From Halobacteriales archaeon QS_5_70_15 (GTDB lineage Archaea; Halobacteriota; Halobacteria; Halobacteriales; Haloarculaceae): a stretch of DNA of 18,246 bases. How positions within the stretch are numbered: position 1 is the first letter of the stretch; every line of letters begins with the position of its first letter. Location: positions 10,128 to 28,373 of the forward strand of contig PXRQ01000096.1 of NCBI GenBank assembly GCA_003022005.1, read 5' to 3'. The notes beneath the pieces were generated by a model that saw only the letters and a program-made list of their open reading frames with translations, was not told the origin of the DNA and made no database searches. Positions 8,553-14,787 of this stretch are shown one piece after another. A program made the translations under genes and the position numbers.

Positions 8553-8811
8553 ACTCGTCGGGTGTCCTCGTGCGCCTTCGGCGCGCTGCGGGCACCCCTC
8601 CTCGCAAAAACGTGGGGAAAAACTGCGCCCCTCGCTCCCTGCGGTCGTTGACGGCGGCCAGGGGCCGCCGTCTGCTCGGGAGAGCTTCGCTCTCCCGGCG
8701 CTCGGGGCGGATGAAACGACTCGCTCACTCCGTTCGCTCGGCGTGTGCTCTCCCTTATACGCGAGAGTGGAGCGGTTCGAACGTTCTGCTGCGTATCCTC
8801 GGTTAGTATCG
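8553..8811. repeat. Intergenic block of short inverted repeats
   Basis: No gene is supported here. The block holds several compact palindromes: gcgccttcggcgc at 8571-8583, gggagagcttcgctctccc at 8679-8697 (7-bp stem with a CTTCG loop), cgctccctgcggtcg near 8633-8647 and the imperfect actcgctcactccgttcgctcg region near 8718-8739. The A-rich lines cgcaaaaacgtggggaaaaactg break the otherwise G+C-rich sequence. Such TTCG-looped and gagcga-type palindromes are common between haloarchaeal genes. It may be a dispersed repeat. Confidence 0.45.
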
Positions 8812-9145
8812 GTAACGTCCTTCTTGCTCGTCCACTCGAACGTCTGGATGACGTCCCCCAGGCTCGGGGCGAGCGAGTGTGCGAGGTCCGTCGTCGTGAC
8901 CACGGACGCGATCATCAGTTCGGCGACGGTCATGACCTCCGGGTCGTGTCCGGCGCCGACCCCGCGGACCACGTCCGACTCCGTGACGATACCGGCGGGG
9001 GCCCCCGTCTGCCGGTGACTACCAGCGACCCGATGCGTTCGTTCCACAGCACCCTCGCGGCGGCGACCGACAGGTCGCGGTCGACCGTCCGGACCGGACT
9101 CGTCATCACCTCGGTGATCGGCTTCTCAAGGCGTTCGACGTCCAT
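8812..9145 (-). pseudogene. Decayed two-CBS-domain protein gene
   Basis: The gene opens with ATG at 9145 (MDVERLEKPITEVMTSPVRTVDRDLSVAAARVLWNERIGSLVVT), a good first CBS repeat. Near 9000-9012, in a run of G and C, the frame slips by one base: the expected continuation GAPAGIVTESDVVRGVGAG is found in the neighbouring frame. A second lesion follows near 8905-8912, where VAELMIA, the start of the second CBS repeat, is joined directly to SVVTTTDLAHSLAPSLGDVIQTFEWTSKKDV, normally the end of such proteins; about 35-40 residues of the second CBS repeat are missing. After that there is no stop in the shifted frame, which runs on antisense to cdc48. Two independent lesions make a sequencing error unlikely. 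Similarity fades at about 8812. Confidence 0.8.
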
Positions 9146-9336
9146 CGTTCTCGTACGGAGCGGCCACGTGCCGCTCGGGTATCACGATCTTCGGTTATGG
9201 TACTCGAAACGGTTTCCAACGAGGAAACATTGGGTCACTGGCGAGTGTCCGGTACCGATCGGCGGGTCGACGGGCCGGTAGGGTCGACAGAGTCGGTCGC
9301 AGCCGCCGACGGGGGAGCGGGATCCCGCGCGGCGGG
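9146..9336. other. Intergenic gap without recognised content
   Basis: This 191-bp gap lies downstream of udg and upstream of the CBS pseudogene. The part near 9185-9235 is slightly richer in A and T (cttcggttatggtactcg). I see no gene, RNA or repeat. Confidence 0.4.
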
Positions 9337-9945
9337 TCAGAACTCGCCGAGCCGCGACTGACCCCCCTCCCCGTCGTCCCGATCGCCGGCGAGCGAGACC
9401 GCCTCGTCCAGCGCCGCCTCGAACGTCTCCCCCTGGCTCGGGTCGTACAGCGTCGCGGCCGGGTGGACACAGACGAGCAGCCGGCGCGGGGCGTCGGCGA
9501 CGCGCACGTCGTGGACCGTCCCGGACTCCTCCGTCACCGCCACGGAGCGGCCGAGCAGGTGCTCGCTCGGAACCTTCCCGAGGGTCACGATCAGGTCGGG
9601 GTCGACGCGGTCGATCTCGGCCTCGAGGTACGGTCGGCAGTTCCCGAGCTCTCCGGTCCGGGGATCGCGGTTCTCCGGCGGCCGACACCGGACGCAGTTG
9701 GTGATCCGGACGTCCTCGCGGGCGAGTCCGCGGTCACGGAGGGCCTCGGTCAGGACGTGCCCGGAGCGCCCGACGAACGGCTCGCCCTCCCGGTCCTCCT
9801 GCGCGCCGGGGGCCTCGCCGACGAACAGCAGCGACGCGCCGGGGTCGCCGACCCCGTTGACGATCCGCGACCGGGACTCGCGGAGGTCCGGACACCGCTC
9901 GCAGGCGGTCACCTCGAGGCCGTCCATCGCGTCTGGGGGAGTCAT
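9337..9945 (-). CDS. udg: Type-4 uracil-DNA glycosylase (iron-sulfur)
   Basis: The 202-residue protein removes uracil from DNA to start base excision repair. The four cluster-binding cysteines fit the family 4 pattern: C15-x2-C18 near the N-terminus, then C87 and C103 sixteen residues apart. Motif A is FVGEAPGAQEDREGEPFVG at 41-59, with E44 taking the family-4 position, and motif B is VHPAA around H161. NCVRCRPPENRDP at 83-95 is also typical. The ATG at 9945 is preferred because TTTAGT lies 24-29 bases upstream; a second ATG six codons in is possible. It follows the DUF99 gene by 24 bp, with its promoter box overlapping that gene's stop. Cytosine deamination is a steady threat in such G+C-rich DNA. 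Confidence 0.94.
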   Translation of the reverse strand: MTPPDAMDGLEVTACERCPDLRESRSRIVNGVGDPGASLLFVGEAPGAQEDREGEPFVGRSGHVLTEALRDRGLAREDVRITNCVRCRPPENRDPRTGELGNCRPYLEAEIDRVDPDLIVTLGKVPSEHLLGRSVAVTEESGTVHDVRVADAPRRLLVCVHPAATLYDPSQGETFEAALDEAVSLAGDRDDGEGGQSRLGEF

Positions 9946-9968
9946 GTGCCGGGGTTGGACGCCCTCCG

Positions 9969-9974
9969 ACTAAA
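9969..9974 (-). promoter_or_regulatory. TATA box of udg, overlapping the DUF99 stop codon
   Basis: The minus strand reads TTTAGT, whose TAG is also the DUF99 termination codon (9972-9970). The spacing of 24-29 bases to the udg ATG indicates an independent leaderless udg transcript even though the genes are adjacent and co-directional. Confidence 0.6.
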
Positions 9975-10581
9975 CCGGTTCGGCACCGTCGCGGGCTCCG
10001 GGGTCGTCCCCGGCCAGTTCCCGGCCGGCGCGGGCGGCCAGCCGGGCCACCCGGAGCGGTTCGGGGCGTCCGCCCTCGGGGGTGAACGCGCGGACGACGT
10101 CGCGGGCCTCGCTCGCCCCGCAGCCGGCCGCCCGGACGAACACCGTCTCGCCGTTGACCGGGAGGCGCGACCGGGCCGGGAGCCGCTCGAACATCGCCAC
10201 GCGAGCCTCGAGTTCGTCGCCGGAGAAGGCGCGGGCGAGCGCGTCGTCGAGCGGCTCGTCGCCGGCCTCGAACGTCACCGCGAGGACAGGTCTGTCGGTC
10301 CGTTCATGGAGCGCGCGGAGGTCCAGAAGGTTGTACCAGGCAGGGGCGACGCCCGCCAGGAGGAGGTAACGGACGTCGGGGCGGTCGAGGTCGGTCCAGA
10401 GCCGAGCCACGGCGTCGGTCGCGTCCGTTCCCCCGACGGTACACGTCCCGAAGGCCAGCCCGTCGAGGACCCGGTCGGCCCGGAGCACGGCGCCGGCGAG
10501 CGTGCTTCGGGCGCCCTCCCCGGCGCGGGCGGTCCCCGGATAGGACTCGGCCACGCCGAGCGCGCGGACCCCCGACTTCAC
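9970..10581 (-). CDS. DUF99 (UPF0215) protein, endonuclease V-like fold
   Basis: The protein has 203 residues and starts at GTG 10581 (KSGVRALGVAESY), where the family's conserved N-terminus begins; the in-frame sequence before it holds no better start. DUF99 is an archaeal family predicted to adopt the endonuclease V/RNase H-like fold. LAFGTCTVGGTDATDAVARLW near residues 43-63 and YLLLAGVAPAWYNLLDLRALHERTDRPVLAV near 73-103 are characteristic. Endonuclease V acts on inosine in nucleic acid, but the DUF99 activity is not established, so I give only the fold. Its place beside udg suggests a connection with damaged-base handling, which is inference. The C-terminal 30 residues are a haloarchaeal acidic tail. 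Confidence 0.88.
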   Translation of the reverse strand: MKSGVRALGVAESYPGTARAGEGARSTLAGAVLRADRVLDGLAFGTCTVGGTDATDAVARLWTDLDRPDVRYLLLAGVAPAWYNLLDLRALHERTDRPVLAVTFEAGDEPLDDALARAFSGDELEARVAMFERLPARSRLPVNGETVFVRAAGCGASEARDVVRAFTPEGGRPEPLRVARLAARAGRELAGDDPGARDGAEPV

Positions 10582-10593
10582 GGACGGTCCCTC

Positions 10594-10674
10594 ATACGGT
10601 CGTGCGTAACGATGTACCGGCGATCGCCCGGCCGGGATCGGCGATCATCGGTAACGGACGACGCACGACCGTAT
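10594..10674. repeat. 81-bp element bounded by 14-bp perfect inverted repeats
   Basis: atacggtcgtgcgt at 10594-10607 is exactly inverted at 10661-10674 (acgcacgaccgtat). The 53 bp between are partly self-complementary around ccggcgatcgcccggccggg. The right arm reaches the last base of the DUF5786 stop codon and the left arm ends 13 bases before the DUF99 GTG. It fills the whole gap between the two genes, so it could be a terminator, an attenuator-like hairpin in the DUF99 upstream region, or a small palindromic element. No target duplication is evident. Confidence 0.6.
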
Positions 10675-10865
10675 CAGTCCGACGCCTCCCCGCCCTTGAT
10701 CTCCTCGAGTTTGTCGAGCAGGTCGTCGCTGTCGGTGTCGCCGAACTCGTACTCCACGGAGCCCTCGTGGTCGTGCTCCGAGGTGTTCACGGCCTCGTCG
10801 TCCTCGAGGTCGGTGTCTACGGCTTGGTTCTCCTGTTCCGACTCGTCGTAGCTCCCGAAGCCCAT
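10674..10865 (-). CDS. DUF5786 small acidic haloarchaeal protein
   Basis: This 63-residue protein begins MGFGSYDESEQENQ, the conserved opening of a small haloarchaeal family with no known function. Almost all of it is acidic and polar, and the only regular part is a short amphipathic helix at the end (DDLLDKLEEIKGG). It has no membrane segment and no cysteines. The minus-strand TTTATT at 10899-10894 is 23-28 bases before a GTG at 10871 that would add two residues (MD), and 29-34 bases before the ATG at 10865. The family start favours 10865, while the leaderless spacing favours 10871; I kept the former. Confidence 0.82.
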   Translation of the reverse strand: MGFGSYDESEQENQAVDTDLEDDEAVNTSEHDHEGSVEYEFGDTDSDDLLDKLEEIKGGEASD

Positions 10866-10893
10866 GTCCACCCGGACCTTACGTGTTCTCGGA

Positions 10894-10899
10894 AATAAA
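10894..10899 (-). promoter_or_regulatory. TATA box of the DUF5786 gene
   Basis: Minus-strand TTTATT in an otherwise G+C-rich gap, 23-28 bases before GTG 10871 and 29-34 bases before ATG 10865. It shows the small gene is transcribed separately from the upstream cupin gene. Confidence 0.65.
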
Positions 10900-10930
10900 T
10901 CCGACGCCGAGCCGCTCCTTGCTCCCTATT

Positions 10931-11371
10931 TTACTCGCCTCCGAGCAAATCTATGCTGTCGTCGCCGACCGGCACCGCACAGATGAACGCTCCCCGATCC
11001 GGCCCCTCGTTGCGGTACCAGTGGACGGTCCCGGCGGGGATGAACAGCGAGTCGCCGGCCGAGACCTCGTGCTCCTCCTCGCCGATGCCGACCGTGTAGT
11101 TCCCATCGAGGACGTACTGCTCGTGCTCGACCTCGTTGGTGTGTCGCGGGACGGTCGCGCCGGGGTCGAGCGTGAACCGCCGGATAGCGAGGTTGCGCGC
11201 GCCGTCGGCCTCGCCGACCAGGACCCCCTTATCCAGCCCGTCGGCCGCGCCCACCGCCTCGTAGTCGACCTCCTCGGCGCGCCGGATCACCGGGTCCAGT
11301 CCGTGCGTGTCCGCGGGCCGTGCGATCTGCCGGTCGGTGCCGCCGTCCGTCGTCGGTGTCTCGCCGTCCAT
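10931..11371 (-). CDS. Cupin-domain protein
   Basis: The ATG at 11371 gives 146 residues, and minus-strand TTTGAC 22-27 bases upstream (plus 11393-11398) supports it. After an acidic 25-residue lead, a single cupin barrel spans about residues 58-142. Motif 1 is PGATVPRHTNEVEHEQYVLDG (70-90): H77 is present, the second His of the usual HxH is Asn (N79), and H83-E84 follow. Motif 2 is GDSLFIPAGTVHWYRN (106-121) with H117. These residues can still bind a metal such as Fe, Mn or Zn. Many small cupins are dioxygenases, isomerases or sensors; nothing here distinguishes among them. Substrate unknown. Confidence 0.87.
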   Translation of the reverse strand: MDGETPTTDGGTDRQIARPADTHGLDPVIRRAEEVDYEAVGAADGLDKGVLVGEADGARNLAIRRFTLDPGATVPRHTNEVEHEQYVLDGNYTVGIGEEEHEVSAGDSLFIPAGTVHWYRNEGPDRGAFICAVPVGDDSIDLLGGE

Positions 11372-11398
11372 ACCCGCGGTACGACCCCGGGTGTCAAA

Positions 11399-11440
11399 CC
11401 CCCTTCGGCGTCGAACGAGCCCCCTTCGGCGTCGAACGAG
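11399..11440. repeat. Perfect 21-bp tandem duplication
   Basis: A 21-bp unit (cccccttcggcg followed by tcgaacgag) occupies 11399-11419 and is repeated exactly at 11420-11440. It lies between the cupin promoter and the helicase start. The unit is a whole number of codons, so it does not break the frame that runs into the helicase. Confidence 0.85.
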
Positions 11441-11510
11441 CGGCGCCGACACCGGCTCGGCGCCGGAGCGTTCCGGGCCAGTGAAGTACCGTGGCCGCCT
11501 ACCCCGGGCC

Positions 11511-13598
11511 GTGTCACAGCAGGTCGCCGAGGTGGAGACGCTCTTCCTCCACGAGCGCGACGGGACGTACCTCGTCGCGGTCGAACGGGACGACGAGCGG
11601 GTGCTCCGCGGCGTCCTCGAGGTGAAGGAGACCGGGGCCGGTCCCCGGCCCGCCCGCCTCCGGGTCAGGAAGGGCAACGACGAGGACCTCCGGGCGCCCG
11701 AGCAGTTCGTCGAACTCGCCCGGCGCGCCCGGCGGATACGGATCTCCGAGCAGACCTCCCGAGAGGGCCGAAACGAGCTCCGCGAGCTGCTCGACGGCTA
11801 CCAGCTCGAGGCGAAGGTGACCCGCACGTGCCGGCTCTGTGCGAACGCCGGGCGGTACTCGCCGCTGACCACCGAGACCGCCATCGTCGACGACGGCGAG
11901 CACGTCTGCCCCGACTGCGCGATGCGGGAACTCGAGCGCGAGGCCGAGTTCCGGGGGCTCCGCTCGGGCGCACGCGACCGTCTCGAGGAGCTGCTGCTGG
12001 ACGTGGGGGACCTGGAGCGCATCCGCAACCTCCTCTCGGGGGATCTCGACCCCGACCTGACGCGGTTCGACACCATCTCCGCGACCACCGACGAGGTCGA
12101 CCCCGTCCGGGTGGACTCGCTCGACGCCCACCCTGACCTGAAACCGAAGGTCGAGGACCGGTTCGACACCCTGCTGCCGGTCCAGAGCCTCGCGGTCGAG
12201 CACGGCGCGCTCGACGGTCGCGACCAGCTGGTCGTGAGCGCGACGGCGACCGGGAAGACGCTCGTGGGCGAACTCGCCGGCATCGACCGCGTCCTGAACG
12301 GGGAGGGCAAGATGCTCTTTCTGGTGCCGCTGGTGGCGCTCGCCAACCAGAAGTACGAGTCGTTCCGGGACCGCTACGGCGACCTCGTAGACGTCTCGAT
12401 CCGCGTGGGGGCCTCGCGCATCAACGACGACGGCAACCGGTTCGACCCCGGCGCGGACGTCATCGTCGGCACCTACGAGGGGATCGACCACGCGCTCCGG
12501 ACGGGCCGGGATCTGGGGGAGATCGGCACCGTGGTCATCGACGAGATCCACACGCTCGGCGAGGACGAGCGGGGCCACCGGCTCGACGGGCTCGTCTCGC
12601 GGTTGAAGTACTACACCGAGCGCGGGACGACGGAGGCGTCCCGGAACGGGCGATCGGGCGACGCCCGCGAGCAGCGAAACAAGGACGCCCAGTGGATCTA
12701 CCTCTCGGCGACGGTCGGCAACCCCGAGGAGCTCGCCGGGAAGCTCGGGGCGAACCTCATCGAGTTCGAGGAGCGGCCCGTCCCCATCGAGCGGCACGTC
12801 ACGTTCGCGAGCGACGGCCGCGAGAAGGTCGACATCGAGAACAAGCTGGTCCGGCGGGCGTTCGACACGAAATCGAGCAAGGGCTACCGCGGGCAGACCA
12901 TCGTCTTCACGAACTCCCGGCGGCGGTGTCACGAGGTCTCCCGCAAGCTCGAGTACGACTCGGCGCCGTACCACGCCGGCCTCGACTACGGCCGCCGGAA
13001 GAAGGTCGAGCGGATGTTCGGCGACCAGGAGCTCGCGGCGGTCGTCACCACGGCGGCGCTCGCCGCGGGGGTGGACTTCCCCGCCTCGCAGGTGCTCTTC
13101 GACTCGCTGGCGATGGGCATCGAGTGGCTCACCGTCCAGGAGTTCGAGCAGATGCTCGGGCGGGCGGGCCGGCCGGACTACCACGACGAGGGCACCGTCT
13201 ACCTCCTCGTGGAGCCGGACTGTACGTACCACGGCTCCCAGGAGATGACCGAGGACGAGGTGGCGTTCAAGCTCCTGAAGGGCGAGATGGAGTCGGTCGA
13301 CACCCGGTACGACGAGGCCGCGGCGATAGAGGAGACGCTCGCGAACCTCGTCGTCGCGGGGAAGGGGGCGAAACGCCTCAACGACCGGATGGTCGGGGAG
13401 GTGCCCACCCGGCACGCCCTCGCGAAGCTCATCGAGTACGAGTTCATCAACGGGTTGGAGCCGACGCCGCTCGGCCGGGCGGTCTGCCGACACTTCCTCT
13501 CGCCCGACGAGGCGTTCGTCATGCTCGACGGTATCCGCAAGGGGCACCACCCGTACGAGATCGTGGCCGAGGTCGAGCTGATGGACGAGCACGGGTAG
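11511..13598 (+). CDS. Ski2-like DEAD/DEAH-box helicase with zinc knuckle
   Basis: Starting at the GTG at 11511 gives 695 residues (MSQQVAEVETLFLHERDG). GTG 11481 is an alternative that would add ten residues; the frame further back contains the 21-bp duplication and is not credible coding. The N-terminal region holds a CxxC pair at 107/110 and another at 133/136, a likely zinc ribbon. The helicase core follows: motif I SATATGKT at 243-250, where APTGSGKT is more usual; DEIH at 344-347; SAT at 399-401; and motif VI QMLGRAGRP at 547-555. The core order and QMLGRAGRP resemble the Ski2/Hel308 group that unwinds DNA forks or RNA. The C-terminal 120 residues look helical, like a winged-helix/ratchet segment. 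Specific substrate unknown; DNA repair is a reasonable inference. Confidence 0.88.
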   Translation: MSQQVAEVETLFLHERDGTYLVAVERDDERVLRGVLEVKETGAGPRPARLRVRKGNDEDLRAPEQFVELARRARRIRISEQTSREGRNELRELLDGYQLEAKVTRTCRLCANAGRYSPLTTETAIVDDGEHVCPDCAMRELEREAEFRGLRSGARDRLEELLLDVGDLERIRNLLSGDLDPDLTRFDTISATTDEVDPVRVDSLDAHPDLKPKVEDRFDTLLPVQSLAVEHGALDGRDQLVVSATATGKTLVGELAGIDRVLNGEGKMLFLVPLVALANQKYESFRDRYGDLVDVSIRVGASRINDDGNRFDPGADVIVGTYEGIDHALRTGRDLGEIGTVVIDEIHTLGEDERGHRLDGLVSRLKYYTERGTTEASRNGRSGDAREQRNKDAQWIYLSATVGNPEELAGKLGANLIEFEERPVPIERHVTFASDGREKVDIENKLVRRAFDTKSSKGYRGQTIVFTNSRRRCHEVSRKLEYDSAPYHAGLDYGRRKKVERMFGDQELAAVVTTAALAAGVDFPASQVLFDSLAMGIEWLTVQEFEQMLGRAGRPDYHDEGTVYLLVEPDCTYHGSQEMTEDEVAFKLLKGEMESVDTRYDEAAAIEETLANLVVAGKGAKRLNDRMVGEVPTRHALAKLIEYEFINGLEPTPLGRAVCRHFLSPDEAFVMLDGIRKGHHPYEIVAEVELMDEHG

Positions 13599-13616
13599 AG
13601 CTGGGCGGAGCGTACG

Positions 13617-13622
13617 TATTTT
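13617..13622 (+). promoter_or_regulatory. TATA box of the HsdR_N-like nuclease gene
   Basis: tatttt lies 32-37 bases before the ATG at 13654. This predicts a leader of about 5-10 bases and argues against the TTG at 13621, which would lie inside the box. Confidence 0.55.
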
Positions 13623-13653
13623 GAAGTCAGTGTCGGTCGAAAGCCGACGAAAG

Positions 13654-14709
13654 ATGCCGTCTTCGTCCCCTTCTGTGCCGGAGACTCTCTCGGAGTACCC
13701 GGAGTACGCACGACGGGTCATCGAAAGTAACCCACAGATGAACGAATCGAACACGAAGCACAAGCTCGTGGACCCGTTACTGAGGATTCTCGGCTGGGAT
13801 ATGGCTCTTGATGTCGAACTGGAGTACTCGGTCCAGATGGGACAGACAACGAAACACGTGGACTACAGCCTCCAGCAGGACGGGAGTCCGGCGGTGTTCG
13901 TGGAGGCGAAGGGATGTGACTCCGGACTCACGGAAGGTGATATGGACCAACTACAGTCGTACCTGAAACAGCAGAACGTGGACTGGGGTCTGCTCACGAA
14001 CGGTCGGGTGTTTGAGATAGTCCGTCGACGATTCGACGGGGAGGATATCGTCGTAGATCTGATCGGAGACGTCGCCCTTGATGAGTTCCGGGACCGGTCC
14101 GCGTTACTGGACGCCTTGTCGAAGGAGTCGATCGAGTCCGGGAGATCAGCACGTTTCGCGAAGACCCTGCAAGAACTACGACAGGCGAAGAATAGACTGC
14201 GTGATGATAAGGAACGGATCGCGGAGCGTATCGTCGGTATCGTCGCCGATGAGGTCGGGGAATCGGTCACTCAACGCGCGGAAACCCACGCGAAGGGCTT
14301 CGTCGACGCCTTGGTGAGAGATATCGAGCGGGAGTTGACTCAGGAGCCGACCGAACGGGAGGACGGTGGAGACACACAAGAGGGGTTCTGGGCACGGCTC
14401 GAAGCACAGACCGGGGGGACTCGTGATGGAGACGAACTCGTGTTTCCGGAAGGACAGTCGGGGACGGCGTCCTTCGTGTCCCTCGTCAGGTTCGTCTGCG
14501 AAAAGGATCTCGTCGGCGAAGCGGATCTGCCGCTGCAGTTCGGCCGAAAGCGGTATCTCCTCCATACTGAACCCGTCCACTCCGACGGAGACAGTATGTA
14601 CGAGCCTCGCGAGGTGGCCGAGGGAGTCTATCTAGAGACTCACGCGAACGTGGATCAGTTGAAACGGAACGCGAAACAACTCGTGGAGTACTGCGGGCTG
14701 TGGGATTGA
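13654..14709 (+). CDS. Orphan PD-(D/E)XK nuclease, HsdR N-terminal-like
   Basis: The ATG at 13654 gives 351 residues. Residues about 28-130 match the N-terminal nuclease domain of type I restriction subunits: NESNTKHKLVDPLLRILGW with E31, then HVDYSLQQDG with D70 and FVEAKG with E84 and K86, followed by the QLQSYL and WGLLTNGRVFEI strands. Together these give the E...D...ExK core. Residues 160-235 are helical and charged, likely a coiled coil. The last 90 residues (GTASFVSLVRFVCEKDLVGEADLPL ... GVYLETHANVDQLKRNAKQLVEYCGL) form a second domain I do not recognise. There is no helicase motor, methyltransferase or specificity subunit nearby, so it is not a type I system. Codon use is richer in A and T than in all neighbours, suggesting transfer. 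Defence against foreign DNA is inferred. Confidence 0.82.
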   Translation: MPSSSPSVPETLSEYPEYARRVIESNPQMNESNTKHKLVDPLLRILGWDMALDVELEYSVQMGQTTKHVDYSLQQDGSPAVFVEAKGCDSGLTEGDMDQLQSYLKQQNVDWGLLTNGRVFEIVRRRFDGEDIVVDLIGDVALDEFRDRSALLDALSKESIESGRSARFAKTLQELRQAKNRLRDDKERIAERIVGIVADEVGESVTQRAETHAKGFVDALVRDIERELTQEPTEREDGGDTQEGFWARLEAQTGGTRDGDELVFPEGQSGTASFVSLVRFVCEKDLVGEADLPLQFGRKRYLLHTEPVHSDGDSMYEPREVAEGVYLETHANVDQLKRNAKQLVEYCGLWD

Positions 14710-14757
14710 CGAAGAACGGCAGGTAACCAGCGGTGCTCCTCCGCCCGCCGTCGGGAG

Positions 14758-14766
14758 CTTTTTACC
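14758..14766 (+). promoter_or_regulatory. TATA box of the permease remnant and T-tract after the nuclease gene
   Basis: ctttttacc lies about 22-30 bases before the GTG at 14788, giving leaderless spacing. The same run of T, 50 bases past the nuclease stop, could also terminate that transcript. Confidence 0.5.
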
Positions 14767-14787
14767 GACCGCCGGAGTCCCCCCACC

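Noticed and set aside
6999..9047. 682-residue minus-strand open frame across cdc48
   Set aside because: Only its first part (above about 8812) carries real CBS sequence, in the shifted frame of the pseudogene; the rest is antisense to cdc48 and typical of high-G+C shadow frames.
8900..9145. Programmed frameshift in the CBS gene
   Set aside because: There is also a large deletion in the second CBS repeat and no terminating stop, so decay explains the data better.
11514..13763. 749-residue minus-strand open frame antisense to the helicase
   Set aside because: The opposite strand has a complete set of helicase motifs; the antisense product is Val/Asp/Arg/Leu-rich with no domain.
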